Assembly: GCA_030917725.1 (NCBI GenBank)
Contig: JAUPUE010000056.1
Span: forward strand, 1-14,872
DNA length: 14,872 nt
Source of the DNA: Patescibacteria group bacterium
GTDB taxonomy: Bacteria; Patescibacteriota; Minisyncoccia; Phycocordibacterales; EsbW-18
Direction: 5' to 3'
Positions 1-6,302 of the stretch are shown in pieces; the stretch's first letter is position 1; every line of letters begins with the position of its first letter. The notes beneath the pieces are model-generated. The model ran no database searches and was not told the origin of the DNA. It worked only from the letters and a program-made list of their open reading frames with translations. Both the position numbers and the translations under genes were made by a program.

Positions 1-321
1 CGCGACTTCGCCCAAATCAAAGAAGCGCCTCTCACCAAAGCTCTCGCGCTCGATGCGCTCAACCTCTTAGGTGTTGATGAGCAAGGTTTGACTTCATCTG
101 ACCGCAAACTCCTCTCACTTCTCACCGACAAGTTCTCTGGTGGCCCTGTTGGTCTCTCGACCCTTGCCGCATCAATGAGTGAAGACGCCGCAACCATCGA
201 AGAAGTCCACGAACCCTATCTCCTTCAAATCGGCTTTCTCGAACGCACCCCTCGTGGACGTGTCATCACCGAACGCGGCCGCAAGCATGGCGGTATCAAC
301 GGACAGGAGAAGTTGATGTAG
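1..321 (+). CDS. ruvB: RuvB, Holliday junction branch-migration ATPase (C-terminal part only)
   Basis: The reading frame is open from the window's left edge to a TAG at 319-321, giving 106 codons of a protein whose start lies outside. The visible part is the winged-helix DNA-binding C-terminal domain of RuvB. It reads through LGVDEQGL, DRKLL, GGPVGLSTLAASMSED, TIEEVHEPYL, QIGFLERTPRGR and ITERG, which is the family signature almost word for word. RuvB is the hexameric motor that drives Holliday junction migration with RuvA, and it hands the junction to RuvC, encoded at 1594-2106. The Walker A/B ATPase and lid domains are not in the window. A TTG at 88-90 is only an internal codon. yebC and ruvC follow on the same strand, as in many bacteria, but one foreign-looking gene lies between. 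Identification is secure. Confidence 0.96.
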   Translation, partial: RDFAQIKEAPLTKALALDALNLLGVDEQGLTSSDRKLLSLLTDKFSGGPVGLSTLAASMSEDAATIEEVHEPYLLQIGFLERTPRGRVITERGRKHGGINGQEKLM

Positions 322-324
322 GGA

Positions 325-352
325 TTGACAGGTGTTTTCTTTCTGTTATAAT
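325..352 (+). promoter_or_regulatory. Consensus sigma-70-type promoter for the 404-778 gene
   Basis: TTGACA (325-330) and TATAAT (347-352) are both perfect consensus hexamers, separated by 16 bp. They start three bases after the ruvB stop codon. Transcription would begin around 359-361, leaving a leader of about 45 nt. This is by far the strongest promoter visible in the window. Confidence 0.85.
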
Positions 353-366
353 ATACAAGGATAAAT

Positions 367-391
367 AGCCCGGCAACTTTGCTAGGCTTTT
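367..391 (+). promoter_or_regulatory. Small leader hairpin followed by T-run, before a strong RBS
   Basis: AGCC (367-370) pairs with GGCT (385-388), and GCAA (373-376) faces TTGC (379-382), with a two-base mismatch between the two stem parts. TTTT (388-391) follows at once, then the SD GGAGGG (392-397), seven bases before the ATG. The stem is short, so its role is unproven. It could be an attenuator, an RNA-stability element or chance. Confidence 0.35.
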
Positions 392-403
392 GGAGGGTAC
401 ACC

Positions 404-778
404 ATGGACCAGAGCGACCGGCTGAACGCCTTCAACACGCTGTTTATGATCTGTCTCAACACCCCTCCCGACGAGGTGGAGCGGGCTATCATGGCACGCG
501 CCGTAAGAACCACGCTGGGGTTCAAGGTGGAGGAAGTGGAGTCCGTCCGCAACGACATCATTGCGATGTTAAAAACCGAATATCCCACCTACAAGGATGT
601 GAAGGGTGCCCTCGAGGACCTTCAACGGCTGCGTGATCAGGAGAAGAAGGCGGTCAACACGGTTCAGGCGATGCTCAAACTCCTGGCGGACTTCGAGTTC
701 AACGTCGAGGGGTGGAAAACGACACCGACACCCCTGGTGATTCCCCCTGAGTCCGACACCGCTCCCCCGACGCCGTGA
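404..778 (+). CDS. Unknown 124-residue protein, probably helical, in a self-contained transcription unit
   Basis: I do not recognise this family. The ATG at 404 is chosen because GGAGGG lies seven bases upstream and the product then begins MDQSDRLNAF. Residues 1-105 look mostly helical and charged, including VEEVESVRNDIIAML and GALEDLQRLRDQEKKAV, with a possible coiled coil around 65-90. The last 20 residues are Pro/Thr-rich (TPTPLVIPPESDTAPPTP) and probably disordered. There is no signal peptide or membrane segment, so it is likely cytoplasmic. The gene has its own consensus promoter, leader and terminator and splits ruvB from yebC-ruvC. Codon choice differs from neighbours: CTG, CGG, GAG and GTG are frequent, whereas flanking genes favour CTC and CGC. 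Together these suggest recent acquisition or a mobile gene cassette. A structural or phage-derived role is possible but unsupported. Confidence 0.8.
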   Translation: MDQSDRLNAFNTLFMICLNTPPDEVERAIMARAVRTTLGFKVEEVESVRNDIIAMLKTEYPTYKDVKGALEDLQRLRDQEKKAVNTVQAMLKLLADFEFNVEGWKTTPTPLVIPPESDTAPPTP

Positions 779-795
779 TCACCCGCATCGGGTTC

Positions 796-844
796 AAGCC
801 CCGACGAACGAAGCACCGACCGCTTCATCGTCTGGGGCTTTTTT
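796..844 (+). terminator. Rho-independent terminator of the 404-778 gene
   Basis: AAGCCCC (796-802) pairs with GGGGCTT (834-840). Inside, GACGA pairs with TCGTC and GAAGC with GCTTC, closing a short loop. A run of six T follows at 839-844. This is a long, GC-rich, well-formed stem placed 18 bp after the stop codon at 776-778. Confidence 0.88.
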
Positions 845-906
845 CGTTCCCAAAAACAGACGAGACAATCATTCGCCTTTTGATGTATTCTGTAACCGTC
901 TAAAAG

Positions 907-926
907 CCACTAGCTCATAGCTACTT
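907..926 (+). repeat. Short 7-bp-periodic tract before yebC
   Basis: The bases directly before the yebC ATG fall into heptads CCACTAG, CTCATAG, CTACTTA (the last one overlapping the A of the ATG). The tract resembles the heptad tract before yidC at 9776-9803. It leaves no room for a Shine-Dalgarno site. Upstream, TATTCT at 886-891 could be a -10 box, but no convincing -35 accompanies it. Confidence 0.35.
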
Positions 927-1451
927 ATGTCCGGACACAACAAATGGAGTCAGATCAAAGAAAAGAAAGGCGCGACTGATGCCAAGCGTAGCAAACTCTT
1001 CACAAAGATGGTGAAGCTCATCAAGGCTGAAGCGCGCGTTACCAAAGGTGATTTGAATGCGCCGTCACTCAAAGCGGCGATTGAGAAAGCGCGCATCGCA
1101 AACATGCCTAAGGACAATATCGAACGCGCCATCAAAGGCGCGTCTGAGGGCAACGCCGATGAGAAGGTGGTTTTTGAAACCTACGGCCCGGGTGGTGTAG
1201 CAATCATCATCGAAGGCCTCACCGACAGCGTCAATCGCGCATCTCAAGACATCAAGCACATCCTTTCAAAAAACGGCACCGCGCTTGCGGCACAAGGTTC
1301 GGCCTCATGGGCATTCGAAAAGACTCACGATGGATACACACCAACGACGATGGTTCCCATCTCCGAAGAAGACGGCGCAAAGCTCACCGAGCTCGTCTAT
1401 GCGCTCGAAGAATACGACGACGTGCAGAACGTCTACACGAACGCCGAATAA
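927..1451 (+). CDS. yebC: YebC/PmpR/TACO1-family protein, short form
   Basis: The 174-residue product opens with the family hallmark MSGHNKWSQIKEKKGATDAKRSKLFTK and continues with KARIANMPKDNIERAIK and YGPGGVAIIIEGLTDSVNR, so the assignment is firm. Members are described either as DNA-binding regulators or as ribosome-associated factors helping translation of difficult motifs; the sequence does not decide. Typical proteins have about 240 residues. Here roughly 65-70 residues are missing from the last third. After SASWAFEKT (about residues 125-133) the chain goes quickly to ISEEDGAKLTELVYALEEYDDVQNVYTNAE, the normal C-terminal signature. So the protein is compacted internally rather than truncated at its end. 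The ATG has no Shine-Dalgarno. It is followed by a 7-bp-periodic inverted repeat and ruvC, matching the usual yebC-ruvC order. Confidence 0.95.
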   Translation: MSGHNKWSQIKEKKGATDAKRSKLFTKMVKLIKAEARVTKGDLNAPSLKAAIEKARIANMPKDNIERAIKGASEGNADEKVVFETYGPGGVAIIIEGLTDSVNRASQDIKHILSKNGTALAAQGSASWAFEKTHDGYTPTTMVPISEEDGAKLTELVYALEEYDDVQNVYTNAE

Positions 1452-1589
1452 GCACGAAATCCTAAATTCGAAATCCGAAACAAATCCAAATGTCACAAAT
1501 TCTAAATCCAAAACGGTCGTCTTCGTTTAGATCATTTGGATTTCGGATTTCGGATTTGTTTCGAATTTCGTGCTTCGGATTTAGGATTT
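1452..1589. repeat. Imperfect inverted repeat built of degenerate 7-bp units (GAAATCC-like)
   Basis: The spacer begins with GCACGAAAT right after the yebC stop codon. A 41-base left arm (1452-1492) faces a 41-base right arm (1533-1573) that ends ATTTCGTGC. The outer nine bases match perfectly and the innermost CAAATG/CATTTG matches, while the middle matches only imperfectly. Both arms are built of heptads such as CCGAAAT and TCGGATT, and the periodicity runs on to 1589 (TTCGGATTTAGGATTT), four bases before the ruvC start. The arms could fold into a long cruciform or RNA hairpin. No ORF of note lies here. Confidence 0.8.
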
Positions 1590-1593
1590 ATAT

Positions 1594-2106
1594 ATGAAAG
1601 TTTTAGGAATCGACCCCGGCTACGACCGCCTCGGCATCGCCGTGATCTCGGGCGATGCATCGCGCCCCACACACGAACACTCCGAGTGTTTTACACCCAT
1701 CGTCACGCCGAAGTCCGGCAGGACGAAGGCGGATGACACGAAAGACTTCTTGGAACGACTGCATCTCTGCGGTGAACGCGTGGCAGCAGTCATTGCCGAG
1801 CATGCTCCCGACGCGCTTGCGATTGAGACGCTCTTTTTTGCAGCAAACAAAACAACAGCGCTTCATGTGGCTGAGATTCGCGGTGCCATTCTCTATGAAG
1901 CAACGCGCGCAAACATCCCCGTTGTCGAGTACGCTCCATCGAGCGTGAAGCTCGCGGTCACCGGCCATGGCGCAAGCGACAAGCGCGGTGTCGAGGATAT
2001 GGTGAAGCGCCTCGTAACGCTTCCGCAGCGTGAAATGATCGACGATGAATACGATGCGATTGCGGTTGCCATCACACATCTCTCACACGCTCGTGTAACG
2101 AGATAA
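1594..2106 (+). CDS. ruvC: RuvC, Holliday junction resolvase
   Basis: The 170-residue product starts MKVLGIDPGYDRLGIAVI, the RNase H-fold opening strand with catalytic D7. The other acidic residues are E78 in LAIETLFF and D151/D154 in DDEYDAIAVAITH, matching the D-E-D-D set that binds two metal ions. AAN...TTALHVAEIRGAIL and YAPSSVKLAVTGHG are further family motifs. RuvC cuts opposing strands of a four-way junction delivered by RuvAB. Compared with E. coli RuvC there is a longer insertion around residues 25-50 (HEHSECFTPIVTPKSGRTKADD region), between the first strand pair and the E-bearing strand. ATG 1594 follows a weak AGGA at about eight bases. The spacer upstream is a periodic repeat, so the gene may be cotranscribed with yebC. 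Confidence 0.96.
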   Translation: MKVLGIDPGYDRLGIAVISGDASRPTHEHSECFTPIVTPKSGRTKADDTKDFLERLHLCGERVAAVIAEHAPDALAIETLFFAANKTTALHVAEIRGAILYEATRANIPVVEYAPSSVKLAVTGHGASDKRGVEDMVKRLVTLPQREMIDDEYDAIAVAITHLSHARVTR

Positions 2107-2229
2107 AATCTCTCTTCGATTTATCCACTAGACCACGATTTTGCTATTGCGTGGTACGCGAGCTTTTGGTACAAAGTGTGCGCGCTCATCGAGCGCATTT
2201 CGGTTACAAGACGTAATCTCATTGTATAC
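2107..2229 (+). other. Intergenic stretch with two small hairpins
   Basis: ACCACG (2132-2137) pairs with CGTGGT (2150-2155), and GCGCTC (2182-2187) pairs with GAGCGC (2191-2196) across a 3-base loop, followed by ATTT. Either might end ruvC transcripts or sit in the leader of the next gene. TTACAA and TATACA close to 2230 resemble promoter hexamers but lie too close to the ATG to be convincing. TTATCCACT at 2121-2129 is a lone DnaA-box-like site. Confidence 0.35.
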
Positions 2230-2436
2230 ATGTCATTCAACGACACCCTTTTGGACCCAACGCTTTTGGAGACTGATGTAAACGACTTCGATCCCGTAGA
2301 AGATCCAGTCGCTCCAGTGGACGATCCTCTCGATCCAGTAGACCCAATAGTAGACCCGGACGGGATTGTTGCTCCTGACCCAGCGGGCGACGACGGAGAA
2401 GAGGAAGAAGATGATGCGGACGACGAAGAAGAATAA
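2230..2436 (+). CDS. Small very acidic Asp/Glu/Pro-rich protein, function unknown
   Basis: From ATG 2230 the product is 68 residues, beginning MSFNDTLLDPTLLETDV. The middle is a run of DPV-type repeats (FDPVEDPVAPVDDPLDPVDP) and the end is almost pure Asp/Glu (DDGEEEEDDADDEEE). It has no Lys or Arg, no signal peptide and no membrane segment, so it should be intrinsically disordered and strongly negative. Its spacing just before a strong terminator supports it being real. A GTG at 2176 would add 18 residues (MCALIERISVTRRNLIVY), but these are basic and hydrophobic and unlike the rest, so I prefer 2230. Such proteins could act as a cation or protein-binding tail, a DNA mimic or a chaperone-like factor, but nothing in the sequence chooses between these. 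Confidence 0.6.
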   Translation: MSFNDTLLDPTLLETDVNDFDPVEDPVAPVDDPLDPVDPIVDPDGIVAPDPAGDDGEEEEDDADDEEE

Positions 2437-2453
2437 TCGCCATCCTCACTTCT

Positions 2454-2487
2454 AACAAAAACCCCCGCAATTGCGGGGGTTTTTGTT
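2454..2487. terminator. Perfect 34-bp palindrome, bidirectional terminator
   Basis: AACAAAAACCCCCGCAA (2454-2470) is followed without a gap by its exact reverse complement (2471-2487). Each strand therefore gives a GC-rich stem followed by a T-rich tail. It serves the acidic protein gene on the plus strand and tyrS on the minus strand. Its right end overlaps the tyrS stop codon (2486-2488). Confidence 0.92.
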
Positions 2488-3721
2488 ATTTAGTATCGTC
2501 CTTTTTCTTTCGTTTGATGATGATGCGAATGAACTGTCGTTTGCCGAGCTTAAGGTTGATTGGAACGACGATGCGGCGCTTGGGATCGGTAATCTTCTCC
2601 CCCGTCTCAAGGTCGCGCACACCACCACCCATGATGAGCCGACGAAATTCTGACCGTGATGGAGAAAGCTTGTGCGTCTCGATGATGTCTTCGAGTGTAA
2701 CGTCTTCATCTACTGCAACATCAACGAGCTCTTCAGCACCAACCTCTTTCTTTGAGAAGAGCGTGTTGAATCGTTCTCGTGCCTGCTTTGCAGCCTTAGC
2801 ACCTTTGTACATCGTCACGAGCGCTTCAGCGAGATCTTCTTTGATCGACTTGGGATTCTCTCCCGCGTTAAGACGTGCGCTGTAAGCACGAACCTGCTCG
2901 AGGGGAACGCGCGTGCACAATTCGAAGCAATCGATGATGACGCTGTCACCGAGTCGCATCGTCTTACCAAACATATCGTCGGCCGAATCGAGAAGATTGA
3001 TGGTGTTGCCAAGGCTCTTGCTCATCTTTTTGCCATCTCCCGCAGTAAGGAGCTTCATGGTGATGATGTCTTGTGGCTCTTGTTTGTGGTGTGCCTGAAG
3101 TGCACGACCCGAGAGGAGGTTAAACCACTGGTCGAGACCGCCGAGTTCAACATCAGCCTTGATGGCAACACTGTCGTACCCCTGCATGAGCGGGTAGAGC
3201 ATCTCACGAAGCGACACACGTGACCCCTTATCGAGACGACGCTTGATGTTATCGCGCGCAATGAAATCGGCAACTGAGAACTGGTTTGCTTCGTCGGCGA
3301 GTTCTGCAAATGTAAGTTTGTTGAGCCAGCGCGAGTTGTGGTGCACCTCAGTCTTTTCGAGATCAATGAGTGTGCCAATCTGCTTGAGATAGGTCTTCTC
3401 ATTCTTCTTCACATCTTTTGCGCTGAGCATTGGACGCTCGCTCTCTTTGTCTGATGTGTCACCAACTGTTGCCGTTGCGTCTCCAATGATAAGAACGACG
3501 GTGTGACCGAGCTCTTGGAAGTCGCGGAGCTTGAGGATTGGAATTGCATGACCGATATGGATATTCTCGCCTGTTGGGTCGATACCGTATTTAATACGAA
3601 GCGGCTTCCCTGATGTAAGAAGCTTTTTGAGGTGGTCTGTTTGGACAACCTGCGCCGTACCGCGCGAAAGAAGCTCATCAATACGCTTCGAATCTGTAAT
3701 AACGTTGTTTTTCCGTGCCAT
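2486..3721 (-). CDS. tyrS: Tyrosyl-tRNA synthetase
   Basis: This class I aminoacyl-tRNA synthetase charges tRNA-Tyr in the cytoplasm. From ATG 3721 it is 411 residues, the usual length. IDPTGENIHIGHAIP holds the HIGH motif at residues 55-58, and GDGKKMSKSLGN holds KMSKS at 232-236. GGLDQWFNLLSGR (about 194-206) is the tyrosine-binding strand region typical of TyrRS. LIIGDATATVGDTS resembles the TyrZ-type branch rather than E. coli TyrS. Residues 350-400 (SPSRSEFRRLIMGGGVRDLETGEKI) form an S4-like tRNA-binding domain, followed by a basic tail. The frame stays open upstream to 3895, but that part is not homologous to the family. A second possible ATG lies six codons upstream. I see no Shine-Dalgarno before either. 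The gene is divergent from the PBP gene. Confidence 0.96.
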   Translation of the reverse strand: MARKNNVITDSKRIDELLSRGTAQVVQTDHLKKLLTSGKPLRIKYGIDPTGENIHIGHAIPILKLRDFQELGHTVVLIIGDATATVGDTSDKESERPMLSAKDVKKNEKTYLKQIGTLIDLEKTEVHHNSRWLNKLTFAELADEANQFSVADFIARDNIKRRLDKGSRVSLREMLYPLMQGYDSVAIKADVELGGLDQWFNLLSGRALQAHHKQEPQDIITMKLLTAGDGKKMSKSLGNTINLLDSADDMFGKTMRLGDSVIIDCFELCTRVPLEQVRAYSARLNAGENPKSIKEDLAEALVTMYKGAKAAKQARERFNTLFSKKEVGAEELVDVAVDEDVTLEDIIETHKLSPSRSEFRRLIMGGGVRDLETGEKITDPKRRIVVPINLKLGKRQFIRIIIKRKKKDDTK

Positions 3722-3767
3722 ATTGGGACAGTGTAACATATTCGTGGTATACAAGGATGTACCGCTT

Positions 3768-5969
3768 ATGACAAAACATACTCGTAATACGCTCCTTTTG
3801 CTCGCCGGATCGCTTATCGCTCTCGTCGCCGGAGGCGTCTTCCTCTGGGCAGCATCTCTCCGTCTGCCCGAGTTCAGTGTCATCAATGACCGCAAGATTG
3901 AGCAGTCGACAAAAATCTACGACCGCACCGGCAAGATTCTCCTCAATGACGTCCACCAGGACATCCGCCGAACCGTTGTTCCTTTTGACCAGATGTCGCG
4001 GAACATCAAAAACGCCACCGTCGCAATCGAAGATGCTGAATTCTATGAGCATGCCGGCATCAAGCCGACAGCAATCATCCGTGCGGTTCTCACCAACCTC
4101 ATCAGTGGTGACCTTCTCAGTGGACAGGGTGGTTCGACAATCACACAGCAGGTCGTAAAGAATGCTCTCCTTACAACCGAGAAGAGCATCACCCGAAAGC
4201 TCAAAGAGTGGGTTATTGCAATCAAGCTCGAGCGCATCATGACAAAAGAAGAAATCTTGGCGCTCTATCTCAACGAAGCACCGTACGGTGGCAACATCTA
4301 CGGCGTTCAGGAGGCTTCTCGCCAGTTCTTCAACAAAAGCGCCTCGGACGTAACGCTCGCCGAGGCCGCATATCTCGCCGCACTTCCACAAGCACCAACA
4401 TACTATTCTCCGTACGGCGGCAATCTCGCGGATCTCGACAAGCGCAAGAGTTTGGTTCTTGAGCGCATGGAGGAGATTGGTTTCATAACCGAAGACGAGC
4501 GCACAGCAGCAGACATGGAGATTGTTGCATTCAACCCTCGTCCTGATCAAAGTGTTCAAGCTCCTCACTTTGTTTTCTATGTCCGTGATTATCTCGAAAA
4601 AAAATACGGCCAAGCAGCTGTTGAGGAACGCGGTTTTAAAGTAACCACAACGCTCGACTTCGAACTCCAAAAGAGTGCGGAAGACATCATCCTCAAGGGC
4701 GCAATGGAAAATGAAAAAAACTTTAATGCGTCCAATGCTGGCGCCATTGCTCTCGACCCAAACACCGGACAGATTCTTGCAATGGTTGGGTCTCGTGATT
4801 ACTTCGATGAAAACATCGACGGTGCGGTCAACGTGACACTCGCAAAACGCCAGCCAGGTTCATCATTCAAACCATTCGTCTACGCTACTGCTTTCAAAAA
4901 AGGTTACACCCCCGACACCATCCTCTTTGACGTCCCGATGCAGTTCTCTACCGCATGTAGCGTCAGCAATATGACAAGCGAGGGTGAGTGTTACAGCCCA
5001 AAGAACTACGACAACATCTTCCGTGGCCCTATGACCGTTCGTGATGCACTCGCTCAATCAATCAACGTTCCCGCAATCCAAAGCCTCTACCTCGCCGGCA
5101 TCAACGAATCACTTAAGACCGCTCGCGATCTTGGTATCAGCACACTCGCCGATGCCGCACGCTACGGTCTCACGCTCGTGCTCGGAGGTGGTGAAGTAAC
5201 ACTCCTCGAAATGGCGGGCGCATATGGAACATTCGCAAACGAAGGTACACGAAACCCAACCACGGCCATCCTCCGCATCGAAGACAGCGAAGGCAACATG
5301 CTCGAAGAGTTCTCCGAGAAGCCCTACCGCGTGCTCGATCGCAACATTGCACTGCAAATCTCAGACATCTTGTCAGACAACACGGCTCGCACTCCTTCAT
5401 ACGGAGAACGCTCGTCACTCTACTTCCCTGGATACGATGTCGCCGCAAAAACCGGTACGACCAACGACTACCGCGACGCATGGATTCTTGGTTACAGCCC
5501 CAATGTTGTTGTTGGTGCGTGGGCAGGAAACAACGACAACACGCCGATGGAAAAGAAAGTCGCTGGTCTCATCATCGCGCCGCTCTGGCACCAGATCATG
5601 GATGTGGCGCTGCAAAATGTCGACAACGACAACTTCCCTTCACCTGAATACAACTATGACGAAGACACAAAGCCGGTTCTCCGAGGTATTTGGCAAGGTG
5701 GTGAATATACCGACAAAAGAGGAAAGGTTGTTCCCGACGGCAAGGGTGGCGATTACGTCCGCCAAGATGTTCACTCGATTCTCTACTGGGTAGACAAAGA
5801 CACACCAACAGGTCCGATTCCTTCAAACCCTCAAAAAGATCCACAATTCAAATATTGGGAATACGGCGTTCTCAACTGGGCCGCTCGTAATGGCTACAAC
5901 CAATCTGGTGTTGTTGTTCCAGTAACGAAGATTCAGTCAAACAACGACTCTGACGAGGATGAGAATTAG
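3768..5969 (+). CDS. Class A penicillin-binding protein (peptidoglycan glycosyltransferase/transpeptidase)
   Basis: The 733-residue protein polymerises and cross-links peptidoglycan outside the membrane. It has a short cytoplasmic N-terminus and one membrane anchor (residues 9-30). The GT51 glycosyltransferase domain follows with IEDAEFYEHAG (catalytic E88), GGSTITQQVVKN (121-132), and KEWVIAIKLE...EEILALYLN. The transpeptidase domain has SxxK at S365-K368 (GSSFKPF), SxN at 431-433 and KTGT at 561-564, so both activities look intact. The C-terminal tail (about 620-733) is Asp/Asn-rich, with no PASTA repeat. ATG 3768 is chosen because the anchor follows at once and AAGGA (3753-3757) is a good Shine-Dalgarno, rare in this window. 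It resembles PBP1a/PBP2A-type enzymes; the exact subclass is not decided. The stop is one base from the convergent gene's stop. Confidence 0.96.
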   Translation: MTKHTRNTLLLLAGSLIALVAGGVFLWAASLRLPEFSVINDRKIEQSTKIYDRTGKILLNDVHQDIRRTVVPFDQMSRNIKNATVAIEDAEFYEHAGIKPTAIIRAVLTNLISGDLLSGQGGSTITQQVVKNALLTTEKSITRKLKEWVIAIKLERIMTKEEILALYLNEAPYGGNIYGVQEASRQFFNKSASDVTLAEAAYLAALPQAPTYYSPYGGNLADLDKRKSLVLERMEEIGFITEDERTAADMEIVAFNPRPDQSVQAPHFVFYVRDYLEKKYGQAAVEERGFKVTTTLDFELQKSAEDIILKGAMENEKNFNASNAGAIALDPNTGQILAMVGSRDYFDENIDGAVNVTLAKRQPGSSFKPFVYATAFKKGYTPDTILFDVPMQFSTACSVSNMTSEGECYSPKNYDNIFRGPMTVRDALAQSINVPAIQSLYLAGINESLKTARDLGISTLADAARYGLTLVLGGGEVTLLEMAGAYGTFANEGTRNPTTAILRIEDSEGNMLEEFSEKPYRVLDRNIALQISDILSDNTARTPSYGERSSLYFPGYDVAAKTGTTNDYRDAWILGYSPNVVVGAWAGNNDNTPMEKKVAGLIIAPLWHQIMDVALQNVDNDNFPSPEYNYDEDTKPVLRGIWQGGEYTDKRGKVVPDGKGGDYVRQDVHSILYWVDKDTPTGPIPSNPQKDPQFKYWEYGVLNWAARNGYNQSGVVVPVTKIQSNNDSDEDEN

Positions 5970-5970
5970 T

Positions 5971-6228
5971 TTACCGAATCGCGCTGATACCCCTTCGTCC
6001 TAGGCGCTCCTCCACACGCTTCAAAATCGCGCTCTGACGCATGAACAGTGCAGATTTGAGCGTTGTGTCGATATCGACATACGCGACGTCTCCGACGATT
6101 TTAATGTCTCGCTGAGGGATATCCATATTGGCGACATCTTTAATGCTCTCCGAGAGAGCGCGGCGAGCCGCTGTGTCCGGTGGAGCGAGGCGGAGATATC
6201 GATCAAGTAAATCTCTTATGTTTTGCAT
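5971..6228 (-). CDS. DciA-like (DUF721-type) small protein, putative replication-initiation factor
   Basis: The 85-residue product has an N-terminal helical part (MQNIRDLLDRYLRLAPPDTAARRALSESI) and then DIKIVGDVAYVDIDTTLKSALFMRQSAILKRVEERLG followed by a final strand. That second half follows the pattern of the DUF721 domain of DciA: a strand with a conserved Val, a short turn, a second strand, a helix full of small and basic residues, and a last strand giving a KH-like fold. DciA helps load replicative helicase DnaB in bacteria that lack DnaC or DnaI. The place, directly downstream of dnaN and on the same strand, fits a replication role. Typical DciA proteins are longer, so this is a near-minimal form. 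Identification is by pattern only. No Shine-Dalgarno is visible, and the 71-bp spacer to dnaN is a repeat. Confidence 0.6.
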   Translation of the reverse strand: MQNIRDLLDRYLRLAPPDTAARRALSESIKDVANMDIPQRDIKIVGDVAYVDIDTTLKSALFMRQSAILKRVEERLGRRGISAIR

Positions 6229-6234
6229 AATTTT

Positions 6235-6302
6235 ACCAACAACCTACAACCGACCACCAAAAACGATTTTGTTGTTAATCGTGGGTTGTTGGTGGTTGGT
6301 TA
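6235..6302. repeat. Inverted repeat of degenerate 7-bp units (ACCAACA-like) between dnaN and the DciA-like gene
   Basis: The left side reads in heptads ACCAACA, ACCTACA, ACCGACC, ACCAAAA, and the right side GGGTTGT, TGGTGGT, TGGTTAC, its approximate complement. AACGATT (6262 region) and AATCGT bracket a short T/G-rich loop. The right end overlaps the dnaN stop codon (6300-6302). It may act as a hairpin between the two cotranscribed genes; no T-run terminator is evident. Confidence 0.65.

Noticed and set aside
1452..1589. CRISPR array
   Set aside because: Repeats are degenerate 7-bp units in inverted arms, without constant direct repeats, spacers or cas genes nearby.
2121..2129. DnaA-box-like TTATCCACT downstream of ruvC
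   Set aside because: It is single, imperfect and far from the dnaA-dnaN spacer. One such nonamer is expected by chance in a window of this size.
3722..3895. N-terminal extension of tyrS to an upstream ATG at 3895
   Set aside because: The extra residues have no similarity to the TyrRS N-terminus and overlap the divergent PBP coding region. The family start pattern fits ATG 3721.
3678..4670. 330-codon open frame on the minus strand opposite the PBP gene
   Set aside because: It lies entirely over intact glycosyltransferase and transpeptidase-domain coding sequence, has no family-like motif and no start signal, and is explained by codon bias of the opposite strand.
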